The notes under the pieces were generated by a model. The model did not search any database. It had not been told where the DNA came from and saw only the letters and a program-made list of their open reading frames with translations. This document shows positions 51,655-60,673 of a DNA stretch of 64,000 nt, in pieces (the stretch's first letter is position 1; every line of letters starts with the position of its first letter). This stretch comes from Nocardia speluncae NBRC 108251. GTDB taxonomy: Bacteria; Actinomycetota; Actinomycetes; Mycobacteriales; Mycobacteriaceae. The stretch spans positions 1 to 64,000 of the forward strand of contig NZ_BDBZ01000037.1 in NCBI RefSeq assembly GCF_001613245.1, given 5' to 3'. A program made the position numbers and the translations under genes.

Positions 51655-52107
51655 TCAGCGCAGGACGTCGGCGATATCGGCGGCGGCGGTCATGATGATC
51701 AGGGTCGGGACGAGTTTCGGGGCCGGTATCCGGTAGGAGCCACGGCCGTGCTGTTCGATCACTTTCGCCGATATCAGCGCGCGGACATGGTGATACAGCT
51801 GTCCTTGCGAGGTGAGGCCCGCCGCCTCCGCGAGTTCCGAACCGGTACGTGGGCCGTCCAGCAGAGCCTCGACCAATGCCTGCCGAACCGGATGGCCCAG
51901 GGCGGCCAGGACCTCGACACGGTCGTGCGCGGGCAGCGTGCGTATCGCGGTGGCGCTGTAGCGGATCGTCCAGTCCACTGGGCCGCCGAAATCGACGCTG
52001 CCGCCGTATTCCACGAAGCCCCGCTCGCCGCGGTCGGCAGGTGCCGGTCCTTCGAGGGCCGCGATCCGCGCCTCCAGCTCGGCGAGTTTGGCGTCGACAT
52101 CAGTCAC
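51655..52107 (-). CDS. ArsR-like winged-helix regulator
   Basis: 150 residues. The C-terminal half is an HTH: VEVLAALGHPVRQALVEALL, TGSELAEAAGLTSQGQLYHH and VRALISAKVIEQHGRGSYRI. Helical N-terminus AKLAELEARIAAL may dimerise. No metal-site cysteines, so a non-metal ArsR-type. Upstream of it on the same strand is the serine hydrolase gene, about 50 bp away. Confidence 0.82.
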   Translation of the reverse strand: MTDVDAKLAELEARIAALEGPAPADRGERGFVEYGGSVDFGGPVDWTIRYSATAIRTLPAHDRVEVLAALGHPVRQALVEALLDGPRTGSELAEAAGLTSQGQLYHHVRALISAKVIEQHGRGSYRIPAPKLVPTLIIMTAAADIADVLR

Positions 52108-52159
52108 AGCGCCGTCCTGGGGCCCGCCGCGGATTCGGCCGGGCCGGCGGGGGTATCGC

Positions 52160-53182
52160 TCATACCGCGCATGCTAACCGGCGCGCTATCTCCGGGTCCG
52201 TCATGGCCCCGACCAGCACTGCCTGCTGGCTCAGTGTGGGCATCGCTTCCGCCCATACGTCGAGGGGCATGGGATGGTCGAGTAATACGGCGGTGGCCAC
52301 CGTCCCGTCGGCGGCACGTACATACATCGCGTCGGCCAGTACACCCGGGTAGGTTCCGCCTTTGAAGCCGATCGCCTCGTACCCGGGTGGCGGTTGCTGC
52401 CATTCCAGTTGTGCCCGGGCGACGTCGGCGCCGGCGCCGAAACTACCGTCGGCGATGGCGCGGTGCATGGACGCGAGCTGGCGGGCGGACGCGGTGGCCG
52501 TGGTTTCGGCCCATCGGGATTGCGCTTCCGGTGCAGGTAGCGGCCGTGACCGAATATCTGCACGGTATGCGGGGTCGCCCGCGTAGCGGCGGGCGGTGTC
52601 CCATTCGTCGCCGCCGGGCTCGAGCAGCCGGATGATCTCGCCGAGCTTGCTGGAGGGCCGGAACCCGTCCCATCCGCCCACGGCCGCTGCATCGATCAAT
52701 GCCTGGTCGCCGAGACGTTCGCGCAGGTAGTCGGGTGCGGCGTTGTCACTTTCCCGGATCATCGCACTGACCAGCTGGTCCAATGTCACGGTTTCGCCGC
52801 CGAGCCGGGCCAGTGCCTGCTCGTGGGCTCCCCCATCGGTTCCCGGCAGATACCACCGTTCCCATTCGGCGACCGGTACCCGCTCCTGCGGGTCGAGTTC
52901 CCCGGCCGCGACCGCGCGCGCATAAGCGGCCAGCGGCACCACCTTGTTCGCCGACGCCGTTGGTTGCTGCTCATCGGCCCGCCGCTGCACGACCTGCCCC
53001 CGCCCGTCGTCCATGTACACGGAGACGGTTTCCGGTTCCGCGTCGATCCGCCCCAACCAACCGTCGGCCGAGGTGACGCCCGGTTCCGGCGGCGGCCCGC
53101 ATGCCTGCGCCGCCGGCTCTGTTCCTGAACATCCCGCGGCCAGTGGAATCAACATCGCGGCCAGCACCATCCGAACCCGCAT
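52160..53182 (-). CDS. Lipoprotein serine hydrolase, class A beta-lactamase-like
   Basis: 340 residues with a lipoprotein signal (lipobox LAAGC, C18). The penicillin-binding motifs are present: S77-A-N-K80 (SxxK), S145-D-N147 (SDN) and KGG in IGFKGGTYPGVLA. This is the pattern of class A beta-lactamase-related serine hydrolases; activity against beta-lactams is possible but not shown, and a D,D-peptidase or esterase role is equally open. Followed by the ArsR-like gene. Confidence 0.8.
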   Translation of the reverse strand: MRVRMVLAAMLIPLAAGCSGTEPAAQACGPPPEPGVTSADGWLGRIDAEPETVSVYMDDGRGQVVQRRADEQQPTASANKVVPLAAYARAVAAGELDPQERVPVAEWERWYLPGTDGGAHEQALARLGGETVTLDQLVSAMIRESDNAAPDYLRERLGDQALIDAAAVGGWDGFRPSSKLGEIIRLLEPGGDEWDTARRYAGDPAYRADIRSRPLPAPEAQSRWAETTATASARQLASMHRAIADGSFGAGADVARAQLEWQQPPPGYEAIGFKGGTYPGVLADAMYVRAADGTVATAVLLDHPMPLDVWAEAMPTLSQQAVLVGAMTDPEIARRLACAV

Positions 53183-53633
53183 CAGCTTTCTTTCTTATTC
53201 CGGAATTACGAACTAACGGACAAGATGACTGTACCTCGGATCGCGACGCAAACGAGTGGTCATCACCTCGTGCGGCATGAGTGGTCACGTTCGGCGCGCG
53301 AAAGAGTCGCGCCCGGTCCGGCGCCGCGGGTGGCTACGGCAATCCCACCCGCGCAATCGTGAGCAGCATCGGTACGGCTCGGTCCCGACCGCATTCGCCT
53401 TGGCTGAGCGGCCCCGTTCATCGCTACACCTCGCAGAACTGAACGACTACCACGACGACCAAACCGCCCCGCCGCAACTCCAGACCCACCCTCCCCCGAT
53501 CTCAGGTGAAGTGTCGGCCTTCCGGGATTCGTAGACCAGAGCCAGAGCTGCAAACGGTCGCTTATACGCGTACAGATACCTGATTTGGTAACCTTTCGAC
53601 GAAAACTTCCATCCAATTGCAGTGAGGTATCCG
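53183..53633. other. About 450 bp without a recognisable gene
   Basis: Contains the promoter regions of the divergent serine hydrolase and RloA-like genes; short open frames here are not protein-like. Confidence 0.4.
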
Positions 53634-54911
53634 ATGCTCATTCGGTTCGAGGTGGAGAACTTCCGCTCGATTCTCGCTCCCGCGGAGCTGTCGATGGTCG
53701 CGGTCGACGACCGGCCGGAGGTACGGGAGTTTCCGAAGTTCGGCGCCGCCCTCGTGCCGGTTGCGGGCATCTTCGGCCCCAACGCCTCGGGAAAATCGAA
53801 CGTGCTGGCGGCGCTGGCCTGGCTTCGTGAGGCCGTCCGGACCTCATTGCGTGTGTGGGACGAGGAGATCCCGGTCGAACCATTCGCTTTCGGCGACGCA
53901 AAGACCCGCGATTCGTCGTTCACGCTGGAGCTGGAGGTCGATGGGGTCCGCTTCGAGTACCTACTCGATGTCGGACGGCACAGGGTGAGCTACGAGGCAC
54001 TTTTCCACTACCCAGAAGGACGGCGGCGACGCGTTTTCGAACGCGATGGAAATGAACTCACCTTGCAGCGCGGTCTCGGGGACCTCTCCGGCATTCGGAA
54101 GCTCTTGACCGATCGATCGCTGGCACTGTCCATTATGCGGCGCTTCGACGAACCGATCACTTCCGGGTTCGCCCGAGCCGTCGTTCGCTTCACGATATTG
54201 GGACAGCCGTTGCGTGGGGATCGGCGTCACTCGGTGGGTAACGGACGGCCGACTCTGCGGCTCTTCGATGTACCCCGGGAGGACGAACTCGACCTACCAG
54301 AAGACGACACCGCCTTCGACGAGCCGGAATGGCAATCGACTCGCCGGCAAGCCATGGCCCTGCTACAGCTCGCCGACCTCGGCGTGACCGACGTACAGAT
54401 CCAGGAAACACGGATCGAATCCAGCCGTGGCGAGCCCATCATCCGCCGGACCCCTCAGCTCGTCCACCTCGCCGACACCGAACGACTACCGTTCGACTAC
54501 CGCCACGAGTCGGCCGGCACCCGGGCCTGGTTCGAACTGATCGGACCGGTGCTCAACGCCCTACAAGACGGCACCCTCATCCTCTTCGACGAACTCGACG
54601 CGAGCCTGCACCCCACACTCACCACACAGCTCGTCAAACTCTTCAAACTACGAAAGTCCAACCCGCATGGCGCCCAACTCCTGTTCACCTCGCACGACAC
54701 GAACCTCTTGAACCACCTGAACCGAGATGAGGTCTGGCTGACCGAGAAGGTTACGAACGGATCGACACGCTTCGCCGCCCTCTCCGACTTCGCCGGCGAA
54801 CGCGTGCGCCGGTCGGCGAACCTCGAGAGCGGCTATCTCAGCGGCCGTTTCGGTGCGCTGCCCGATGTGTCACGTCCGGAGGTACTGAAAGAACTCGGGT
54901 TGATCGGATGA
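53634..54911 (+). CDS. rloA: RloA-type AAA15/SMC-like ATPase of a two-gene defence system
   Basis: 425 residues from ATG 53634 (GAGG upstream; GTG 53622 possible). N-terminal FEVENFRSI is the classical start of AAA15-family ATPases; Walker A GPNASGKS at 48-55; Walker B LILFDELDASLHP near 320; H-loop LLFTSHDTNLL. Family knowledge: such ATPases pair with RloB or other TOPRIM-type effectors in phage defence or restriction loci. The stop overlaps the RloB-like start (ATGA), so the pair is coupled. Confidence 0.85.
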   Translation: MLIRFEVENFRSILAPAELSMVAVDDRPEVREFPKFGAALVPVAGIFGPNASGKSNVLAALAWLREAVRTSLRVWDEEIPVEPFAFGDAKTRDSSFTLELEVDGVRFEYLLDVGRHRVSYEALFHYPEGRRRRVFERDGNELTLQRGLGDLSGIRKLLTDRSLALSIMRRFDEPITSGFARAVVRFTILGQPLRGDRRHSVGNGRPTLRLFDVPREDELDLPEDDTAFDEPEWQSTRRQAMALLQLADLGVTDVQIQETRIESSRGEPIIRRTPQLVHLADTERLPFDYRHESAGTRAWFELIGPVLNALQDGTLILFDELDASLHPTLTTQLVKLFKLRKSNPHGAQLLFTSHDTNLLNHLNRDEVWLTEKVTNGSTRFAALSDFAGERVRRSANLESGYLSGRFGALPDVSRPEVLKELGLIG

Positions 54912-55546
54912 GCGCCAGAGAAAGAGGCCGACGAGCTAAGAGCCTGAAGCGCAGAACGGAAACCACGCCGGTTCGGACAACCTTCCGCGTGTACACGGAA
55001 GGAATATCGACCGAGCCCGAGTACATAGACGCACTCAAACGGCTGCCGGAGTTCGCCGACATGGTTTCAGTGGACATCTCGATCGAAGAGGCCGGAGCCA
55101 CGCCGATGCATCTCGTGGAGACGGCCTGCGCCGACAAGCGACGCGCCGACCTGGACATCGACTTCTATTGGTGCGTATTCGACGTCGAATTCCCGCAACC
55201 CCATCCGTATCTCCACCGCGCCAGACAGATGGCAAGCGACAACGGCGTGCAGTTGGCCGTCAGTAACCCCTGCTTCGAATTCTGGCTCATCATCCATCAG
55301 CGACACCACACAGGACCTCTGACGACCGACGAGGCCATCCGCCTACGGCGTCAACTCGACGGATCCGACGGCAAACACCTCGATGGCGTGCTCTATCTGA
55401 AGCTGATCGACAACGCCATCCGCCGCGCACAATCCCTGCGCAAGAAGCACCATGAGGAGAACACAGACTTCCCGGACGACAACCCCTCGTCCTCATTCGA
55501 CCGGTTGGTAACCCACATCCGCGAGGTGGCGAAGACCAACAAATGA
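54908..55546 (+). CDS. rloB: RloB-family TOPRIM-like nuclease
   Basis: 212 residues. FRVYTEGISTEPEYIDALKR holds the RloB/TOPRIM glutamates (E31, E36). WCVFDVEFPQPHPYL takes the place of the usual DxD strand (D92, E94), and AVSNPCFEFWLIIHQRHHT is the RloB signature (S-N-P-x-F-E-x-W). The N-terminus is basic. Proposed effector of the ATPase partner, expected to cleave nucleic acid (for example tRNA or DNA); the target is not visible. Confidence 0.85.
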   Translation: MSARERGRRAKSLKRRTETTPVRTTFRVYTEGISTEPEYIDALKRLPEFADMVSVDISIEEAGATPMHLVETACADKRRADLDIDFYWCVFDVEFPQPHPYLHRARQMASDNGVQLAVSNPCFEFWLIIHQRHHTGPLTTDEAIRLRRQLDGSDGKHLDGVLYLKLIDNAIRRAQSLRKKHHEENTDFPDDNPSSSFDRLVTHIREVAKTNK

Positions 55547-55562
55547 TCGCATCAGTCGACCG

Positions 55563-55598
55563 CTACCCGGCCTAGCCGGGCCAGGCCGTGACGGGTAG
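55563..55598 (+). terminator. Terminator-like hairpin after rloB
   Basis: Outer arms CTACCCG (55563-55569) and CGGGTAG (55592-55598) with an inner GGCCT/AGGCC pair (55569-55573 with 55583-55587). It sits 17 nt after the rloB stop. The remaining 245 bp up to the next gene show nothing. Confidence 0.55.
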
Positions 55599-55843
55599 TG
55601 ATCGGATCGAGCCAGTGATTCAGAATCGGGTCATAATCGACGCGTATCTACGAGGGTAAACACATTCACCGGTGGCCGTGGTGCCGTCGACGTGGAAGGT
55701 GACACGGGTAATACTCGGGGCTGCCTTTGGCGCCGGTCCCGATAGGGAGTGTGTCACCAACCTGTTCGTAGACGACTTCGAGGGTATTGCCGGTCCGAGG
55801 GCACCGTGCTTCTATTCGGCCTGCGCCTTGCTCTACAATTCCA

Positions 55844-57898
55844 CTACCCAGCAATTCTTCGGGAAGAGTTCACCCCCGATTCCACATCACCCCCGGACGA
55901 AGACTGTGTGCACCAATTCCGCGCCCATCGCTGTTTACGCTCCCGGTCACGGGAGATCCAATCTCTTCCTTCTGTGGCGACCGCCTCGAAGATCTGTAAA
56001 GCACTGTCGAACCCCGAAGTCTGCGTGTACGCCTCGGCTGCCGAATCTTCGTCCTTCATGGACCAGCTGTCTCCCGAAACCCGGCCGTTCTCCCTGACTT
56101 CGGCTATGCACTCACCGTTGAGCAAAGTTAACTGAAATACCCGCTCGTTGCGGCTGTCGACAAAGGGCCGACCGTCGGCGAGAAAGGTGCGAACTCCCTT
56201 CTCCGCGACAGAAGCCGATGCCACGGCATCGTATTTGCACATCTGACGTTGTTCATTTCTTATCTCTCCTGTGGAGAGATCCAGACGTGTCCGTGTGGTA
56301 CGCATTCCATAGTGAGTCAGCAGAAAGACATGGACCATATACGTCTCGTATCGAATCGGCCCGGCGGTCACCCGTCCCTTACGCGCGAATGGAGCCCGCT
56401 CGGTCAAGACCACATACGTCACCAGGTCCCGTTCGCGCAGATTGGCTCGGCGTAGCGCGTCGTCCTTGAGGAATGCTTTGTCCAGGGCCAGCCAGCGTCC
56501 CATTTCCGCATCCGACGGGCGGTCGGCCAGGACTTCGATCCACCGAATATATGATGCCCATTCTTCAGCGAACAATGCGTCGGCCTCCTGGTCGAGTAGC
56601 GACCGCACTCGCGGTACTGAACATATTCGGGCGATACCGTGAATCCCCCACCAACCGCCTGCGGAAAGAATAGCCGCGAAGAAGTGGCCCGCCGATACCA
56701 TCACAACCAGGCCAACAGCCCAACTCACCACTCCGACAGCCCACAAGTTCGAAGCGCGAGCCGATTTGGGCAGTTGCGCCGGCGGGTAGGAGAACTGCTG
56801 GCCCGCCCGCACGACGTGCCACATGATCAGCCATTTCAACTCACCAGGGTAGAAGTCCGCGCCGTAGTATTGGAATTGCAGCCTACGCTTGAGATAACTC
56901 CGGTAGCCCACAGTCACCTCCCAGAAGCTCCTCGGAAGTCTCTCCCGAAAACACTTGTCAACCAGGCTGTCGAAGCGATTTTCTTGCGGATAAGGCCATA
57001 CTTGGTGGTTCGCCGCAAGGCTTCTGGCACGAAGTAGAGGAACCTCCTGATCGATGCTGAATTTCAGCACCAGCCAGGCACCGAACGCGATGGACGCCAG
57101 ACCGACCGCCGCGCCTGCCGAGATACCGGCCACAAACACACTGACGATCGACAAAGCAAACGCTATAGAGCCGAGAACAGCGTCACGCCAGTCTGTCCCG
57201 GCAGCGTGGACCGGAGATATCAGCCACTTCGCCGGCGGTCGAGGATTGGATTCGAAGAACTTCCACGCCCGCCGTACCCGGTCGCCACTCATCCGGGCGC
57301 CGGCAACCTGGTGCTTACGCTCCTCGGTGAGCTTCTCCTGCACGGCACCGCTTAGTATCAGTTTCAAGTGCCGGTCGATCTCGTCTTGCCGATCCGGGGG
57401 CAATGAGTGGAACCCATCCAGCGCTGCTGCGAGCTCCTGTGAAATGGCCCCCTCCCCGAACTCAGCGTGCGCGTATCGCAGCAGCATATCGACGATATCG
57501 AGCGCATCCCGCCATTCGTCTCGCGGGGACCTCGCGGAAAAGGCCATGGCGTTGCGGATGTCATCGGACAGTTCAGCAGTGACCTCGGTGAAGGGCCGGT
57601 CGCTGAGCACGGCGAGCACGTAGAGGTAGGCGCGTTCAGTGGTGAAGTGGTTGTCGACGAAAAGGCCGTACAGTATTTCCTCGGCTCGGCGCGGGTTACC
57701 ACCGTCCAGGTGGGCCCTGGCAACCTCATGCAGACGAGCAGGGGGATCACCGAGCTGCGTGGTGTAGATCTTCGCATCGTGCAGGACAGAGTCGATGAAC
57801 TGCACACCGACCTGCTGCTCAACCTGCGCTTCGCCGGACGCCGTAACCTGGCTGTCCACCGACATCCCGGTCGGTGCGCCACCGAAGCCCGCACTCAT
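55844..57898 (-). CDS. Large membrane protein with nucleosidase-shared N-terminal motif
   Basis: 684 residues. Residues 25-34 (VEQQVGVQF at 26-34) match the last residues of the nucleosidase encoded just upstream. Residues 35-200 are helical (GNPRRAEEILYGLFVDNHFT is repeat-like), then two membrane hairpins at about 240-280 and 384-420. The soluble C-terminal half has WASYIRWIEVLADRPSDAEM and TLLNGECIAEVRENGR. Family not recognised. Its start overlaps the nucleosidase stop (ATGA), so the two act together; a membrane effector is the plain inference. Confidence 0.7.
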   Translation of the reverse strand: MSAGFGGAPTGMSVDSQVTASGEAQVEQQVGVQFIDSVLHDAKIYTTQLGDPPARLHEVARAHLDGGNPRRAEEILYGLFVDNHFTTERAYLYVLAVLSDRPFTEVTAELSDDIRNAMAFSARSPRDEWRDALDIVDMLLRYAHAEFGEGAISQELAAALDGFHSLPPDRQDEIDRHLKLILSGAVQEKLTEERKHQVAGARMSGDRVRRAWKFFESNPRPPAKWLISPVHAAGTDWRDAVLGSIAFALSIVSVFVAGISAGAAVGLASIAFGAWLVLKFSIDQEVPLLRARSLAANHQVWPYPQENRFDSLVDKCFRERLPRSFWEVTVGYRSYLKRRLQFQYYGADFYPGELKWLIMWHVVRAGQQFSYPPAQLPKSARASNLWAVGVVSWAVGLVVMVSAGHFFAAILSAGGWWGIHGIARICSVPRVRSLLDQEADALFAEEWASYIRWIEVLADRPSDAEMGRWLALDKAFLKDDALRRANLRERDLVTYVVLTERAPFARKGRVTAGPIRYETYMVHVFLLTHYGMRTTRTRLDLSTGEIRNEQRQMCKYDAVASASVAEKGVRTFLADGRPFVDSRNERVFQLTLLNGECIAEVRENGRVSGDSWSMKDEDSAAEAYTQTSGFDSALQIFEAVATEGRDWISRDRERKQRWARNWCTQSSSGGDVESGVNSSRRIAG

Positions 57899-58764
57899 GC
57901 CTGCCCCCAGTTGAACTGCATCCCGATCTGCCTGTCAACCTTCGCGTGATCGCGTGCGACAACCTTGTTGTTGATCGGCGGCAAAGCCGGAGTCGGCGGT
58001 ACCGGTTTCGCCGGCGACCGGTCGGAACCCGGCTCGAGGGAAACGGCCAGCGCAATGGCAAATGCAGCAGCGTTCCGCGCCGCGATAGCCTGGCCACCCG
58101 CACGGTCCGCGCGTGCCTTCATCCCGTCCGCGTGGTCACTGATGCCGCGAATAACCACGGCAGGCATTTGATCGCCGAGGGCCGCGGCATGAGCGAAGCC
58201 GGATCCCTCCATCTCCACGGCAACGGCGTCGTTGTACGAAGTGTGTATCCGTCGAGCGAGTTCCGACCTGGTGGAATTAAGCACTACATCCCCCACTGCG
58301 ATCGGATCGAAATGCACCGCCGGCACGGATGTACCGTCGGTAAGAAATCGAGCCCAGCGGTTTTCCCTGCACTGTCGCCGGGCCAATTGATCCAACCGGT
58401 GCGAAATCTCCCACGACCGTGGCCGCACCAAGAACTCTTCATCCTCGCTTCGCCCACCCTGGTACGAATGGATTTTAGTGGCCACGACTACATCACCGAT
58501 CGCAAGACTGTCTCGGCGTCCACCCGCTACTCCCACGAACATCATTACTTCGGGCGAGAACTCGGCGCGGGCACGTTCGGTGAGCGTAGCTGCGGTCGTG
58601 GTACCCGCGCCGGTTACACCGACAGCAACCCGGTGGCCGGGATGCCCGGCGATAGTGCCCACATCGAACAATGTGCCCTTGTCGTGCTCATGCAATCGGA
58701 TATCGACCAGGTGTTCCAGTACAGCATCCTGCTCTACACCGAGAGCAGTGAGAATCACGAACAT
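57895..58764 (-). CDS. MTA/SAH-nucleosidase-like (PNP/UDP superfamily) protein
   Basis: 289 residues from ATG 58764 (GGGGAG upstream). MFVILTALGVEQDAVLEHLV and TGAGTTTAATLTERA are the phosphorylase/nucleosidase start; VAVEMEGSGFAHAA and VIRGISDHAD carry the substrate-binding Glu-Met-Glu and the catalytic Asp. The tail (NNKVVARDHAKVDRQIGMQF) is an extra, and its V-x-x-Q-I-G-M-Q-F motif recurs in the next protein. Nucleosidase domains beside membrane or NTPase partners are known components of actinobacterial conflict systems. Confidence 0.8.
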   Translation of the reverse strand: MFVILTALGVEQDAVLEHLVDIRLHEHDKGTLFDVGTIAGHPGHRVAVGVTGAGTTTAATLTERARAEFSPEVMMFVGVAGGRRDSLAIGDVVVATKIHSYQGGRSEDEEFLVRPRSWEISHRLDQLARRQCRENRWARFLTDGTSVPAVHFDPIAVGDVVLNSTRSELARRIHTSYNDAVAVEMEGSGFAHAAALGDQMPAVVIRGISDHADGMKARADRAGGQAIAARNAAAFAIALAVSLEPGSDRSPAKPVPPTPALPPINNKVVARDHAKVDRQIGMQFNWGQA

Positions 58765-58837
58765 TGTTTCTCCCCAACGTGTTCGGAATGGAGCGCCAGT
58801 CAACGCATCCGTGCAGTGACCGTAACCCGCTTCGCAT

Positions 58838-58858
58838 TTTACGTCAAGATGACGTAAA
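58838..58858. promoter_or_regulatory. Perfect palindromic operator between nucleosidase and NrtR genes
   Basis: TTTACGTCA (58838-58846), spacer AGA, TGACGTAAA (58850-58858). It lies 26 bp before the NrtR-type gene and about 75 bp before the divergent nucleosidase gene, so one dimeric repressor bound here could control both promoters. Confidence 0.75.
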
Positions 58859-58883
58859 CTCCTCCGGGAGAGGAGAGGACACT

Positions 58884-59618
58884 ATGACCGAGCCCACCCG
58901 GCGGATCATCGAGGTCGCCATCGCTGTAGACCTCGCGGTACTGACCGTGCGGGACGACACCCTGCAGATCTTGTTAGTAGAGCGCGGGACCCCGCCGTGG
59001 CAGGGCTCCCTGGCCCTACCCGGCGGGTTTCTCGACGACAGCAGTGAGGACTTGGATGCCGCAGCAAAACGCGAATTGATCGAAGAGACCGGCCTGGACC
59101 TAGGCCGCGCACACCTCGAGCAGCTACGCACCTACGGTTCTCCGGACAGGGACCCTCGTAGGCGCGTAGTGAGCGTTTGCTACGTAGCGTTCGTGCCTGA
59201 CCTGCCAGCACCGGAAGCGGGTGGTGATGCACAAGCAGCAGCATGGGCTCCCGTCGAACCTCTACTGGAAACTCGCACCGAGCTGGCTTTCGACCACGGA
59301 CAGATCGTCGATGACGCGGTCGAGCGAGCCAGAAGCAAACTGGAATATACGACTCTCGCCACCCGCTTCTGCCCTACCGAATTCACCGTAGCGGAGTTAC
59401 GCAGGGTATATGAGATCGTCTGGGACGAGACCCTTGACCAGAGAAATTTCCACCGCAAGATCACCGGAACGAAAGGAGCGCTGATCCCCACCGGAGAGCA
59501 GACAACCCGCCACGGTGGCCGTCCTGCTGCGCTTTTCCGAAGTGGCCCGGCAACCTTCCTGCATCCTCCGATCATGCGCAGCATGAACCCATCCGGCCCG
59601 AACAGGGACCGTTCGTGA
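58884..59618 (+). CDS. nrtR: NrtR-type Nudix transcriptional regulator
   Basis: 244 residues from ATG 58884 with GGAGAGG upstream. An N-terminal Nudix domain with a full box (GGFLDDSSEDLDAAAKREL, IEETGL), so catalysis may persist, and a C-terminal winged helix with CPTEFTVAELRRVYEIVWDE then DQRNFHRKITGTKG, the hallmark of NrtR, which senses ADP-ribose or NAD derivatives in characterised members. It is divergent from the nucleosidase/membrane-protein pair and has a palindrome in front, so it probably regulates that pair. Confidence 0.85.
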   Translation: MTEPTRRIIEVAIAVDLAVLTVRDDTLQILLVERGTPPWQGSLALPGGFLDDSSEDLDAAAKRELIEETGLDLGRAHLEQLRTYGSPDRDPRRRVVSVCYVAFVPDLPAPEAGGDAQAAAWAPVEPLLETRTELAFDHGQIVDDAVERARSKLEYTTLATRFCPTEFTVAELRRVYEIVWDETLDQRNFHRKITGTKGALIPTGEQTTRHGGRPAALFRSGPATFLHPPIMRSMNPSGPNRDRS

Positions 59619-60064
59619 TCACACCCCCAGTCGAGCTCGCGCGACCTCTTCGGGCCACACCACATCCACCCCACGCTCTCGCGAAAGCTTCACCACGCTG
59701 CCGGCAGCGCCGACCGGGCTTCGACCACGAATCGGCTCGATTCGCACGACCCCACAGAGCGTGGACCGCAAGGAGGATATTCTGGTCGGCCTCGCCGATA
59801 GAATCTGGACACCAAAGGCGCGTTCCCGAACTCGACAACTGATTGTGCAGCACCTCGCCGTGCCGGCGGTCGGCAACCGTGGCAGGAGTTCGTGGCATTC
59901 GACGATGAGCTCGATCGGATCGCCGTGGACGCCGACCGGAGACTCGCCTTCCAGTCGTACTATCCGGTCGTCGCCTGCCCCTGGTCGATTCACGCCGCAC
60001 GAATCGGCATCGCTGTCGCGCGCAATACCACTGCCGACCACGTTTCCACGTAGGACACGATCGC
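59619..60064. other. Undecided region with coding-like text on both strands
   Basis: Minus frame ending exactly at 59619 reads PIELIVECHELLPRL and VKLSRERGVDVVWPEEVARA. Plus frame to TAG 60052 reads RQEFVAFDDELDRIAVDADR and LAFQSYYPVVACPWSIHAAR. They overlap, so at most one is real, and neither has a good start. Likely a broken gene; strand cannot be decided. Confidence 0.35.
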
Positions 60065-60663
60065 GTGAAACGAATTGCGCCCTTGGATACCTCGGCGACA
60101 ACGGGGGGTGGCAGCCGACCCGTCGGCGCTTGGTCCCGCATACCTGGCGAGAAGGCAACGGTTTCCTATCACTGCCGCCCCTGGGACGACCTGCGTCGGT
60201 CGATAACGCTTGCTCCGGCCTACATTCCTCCGGCCTACCGGCAGCCACTCCACTCTGCCTACACGGCGCTCACCTTCGGTGTAATCGTCGCCGGGATCGT
60301 CTATCTGGCGAGTTTCAACAGCCCCTGGTGGGTCTCCGATACCTCGAGTTCGGACAGTACGACCGGAAACGGTGGTCAGCTCAGCTTCCTCGGGTTGTTC
60401 ATCATGGTCGCCATGGGCATCGGACTCGCCACGTTGCTCAGTCGCAGGATGTACCTCGCACACACACGGCCTACCCCGGTTTCATCGGTACGATCGGGCC
60501 GTCGGACGCTTTGCGGGATGGTTCGGCCGAAACCACCGGATGGGTTTACCTGACCTGGTATTCGGGATGGATCATCGTTCTGCTCGCGCTACTCAGTATC
60601 GTGGTGCGACGCAGAACCCGGCCGTCTCGACGCTGCAGTGCGGAAGTCCGGGATCCCGGGTAA
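60065..60663 (+). pseudogene. Membrane protein gene with a frameshift at a CA repeat
   Basis: The first frame gives two membrane helices (LTFGVIVAGIVYLASFNSPW; LSFLGLFIMVAMGIGLATLL) up to RRMYLAHT; at the CACACACAC run (about 60461-60469) sense continues in the next frame as YPGFIGTIGPSDAL and VYLTWYSGWIIVLLALLSIV, a third helix, to TAA 60663. A slip in the dinucleotide run, real or artefact, splits one roughly 200-aa protein of unknown function. Confidence 0.55.
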
Positions 60664-60673
60664 TTTCCCGGCC

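Noticed and set aside
59761..60663. Forward 300-codon frame as one gene
   Set aside because: Only its end (after 60470) is protein-like, and it continues the membrane protein that begins in another frame.
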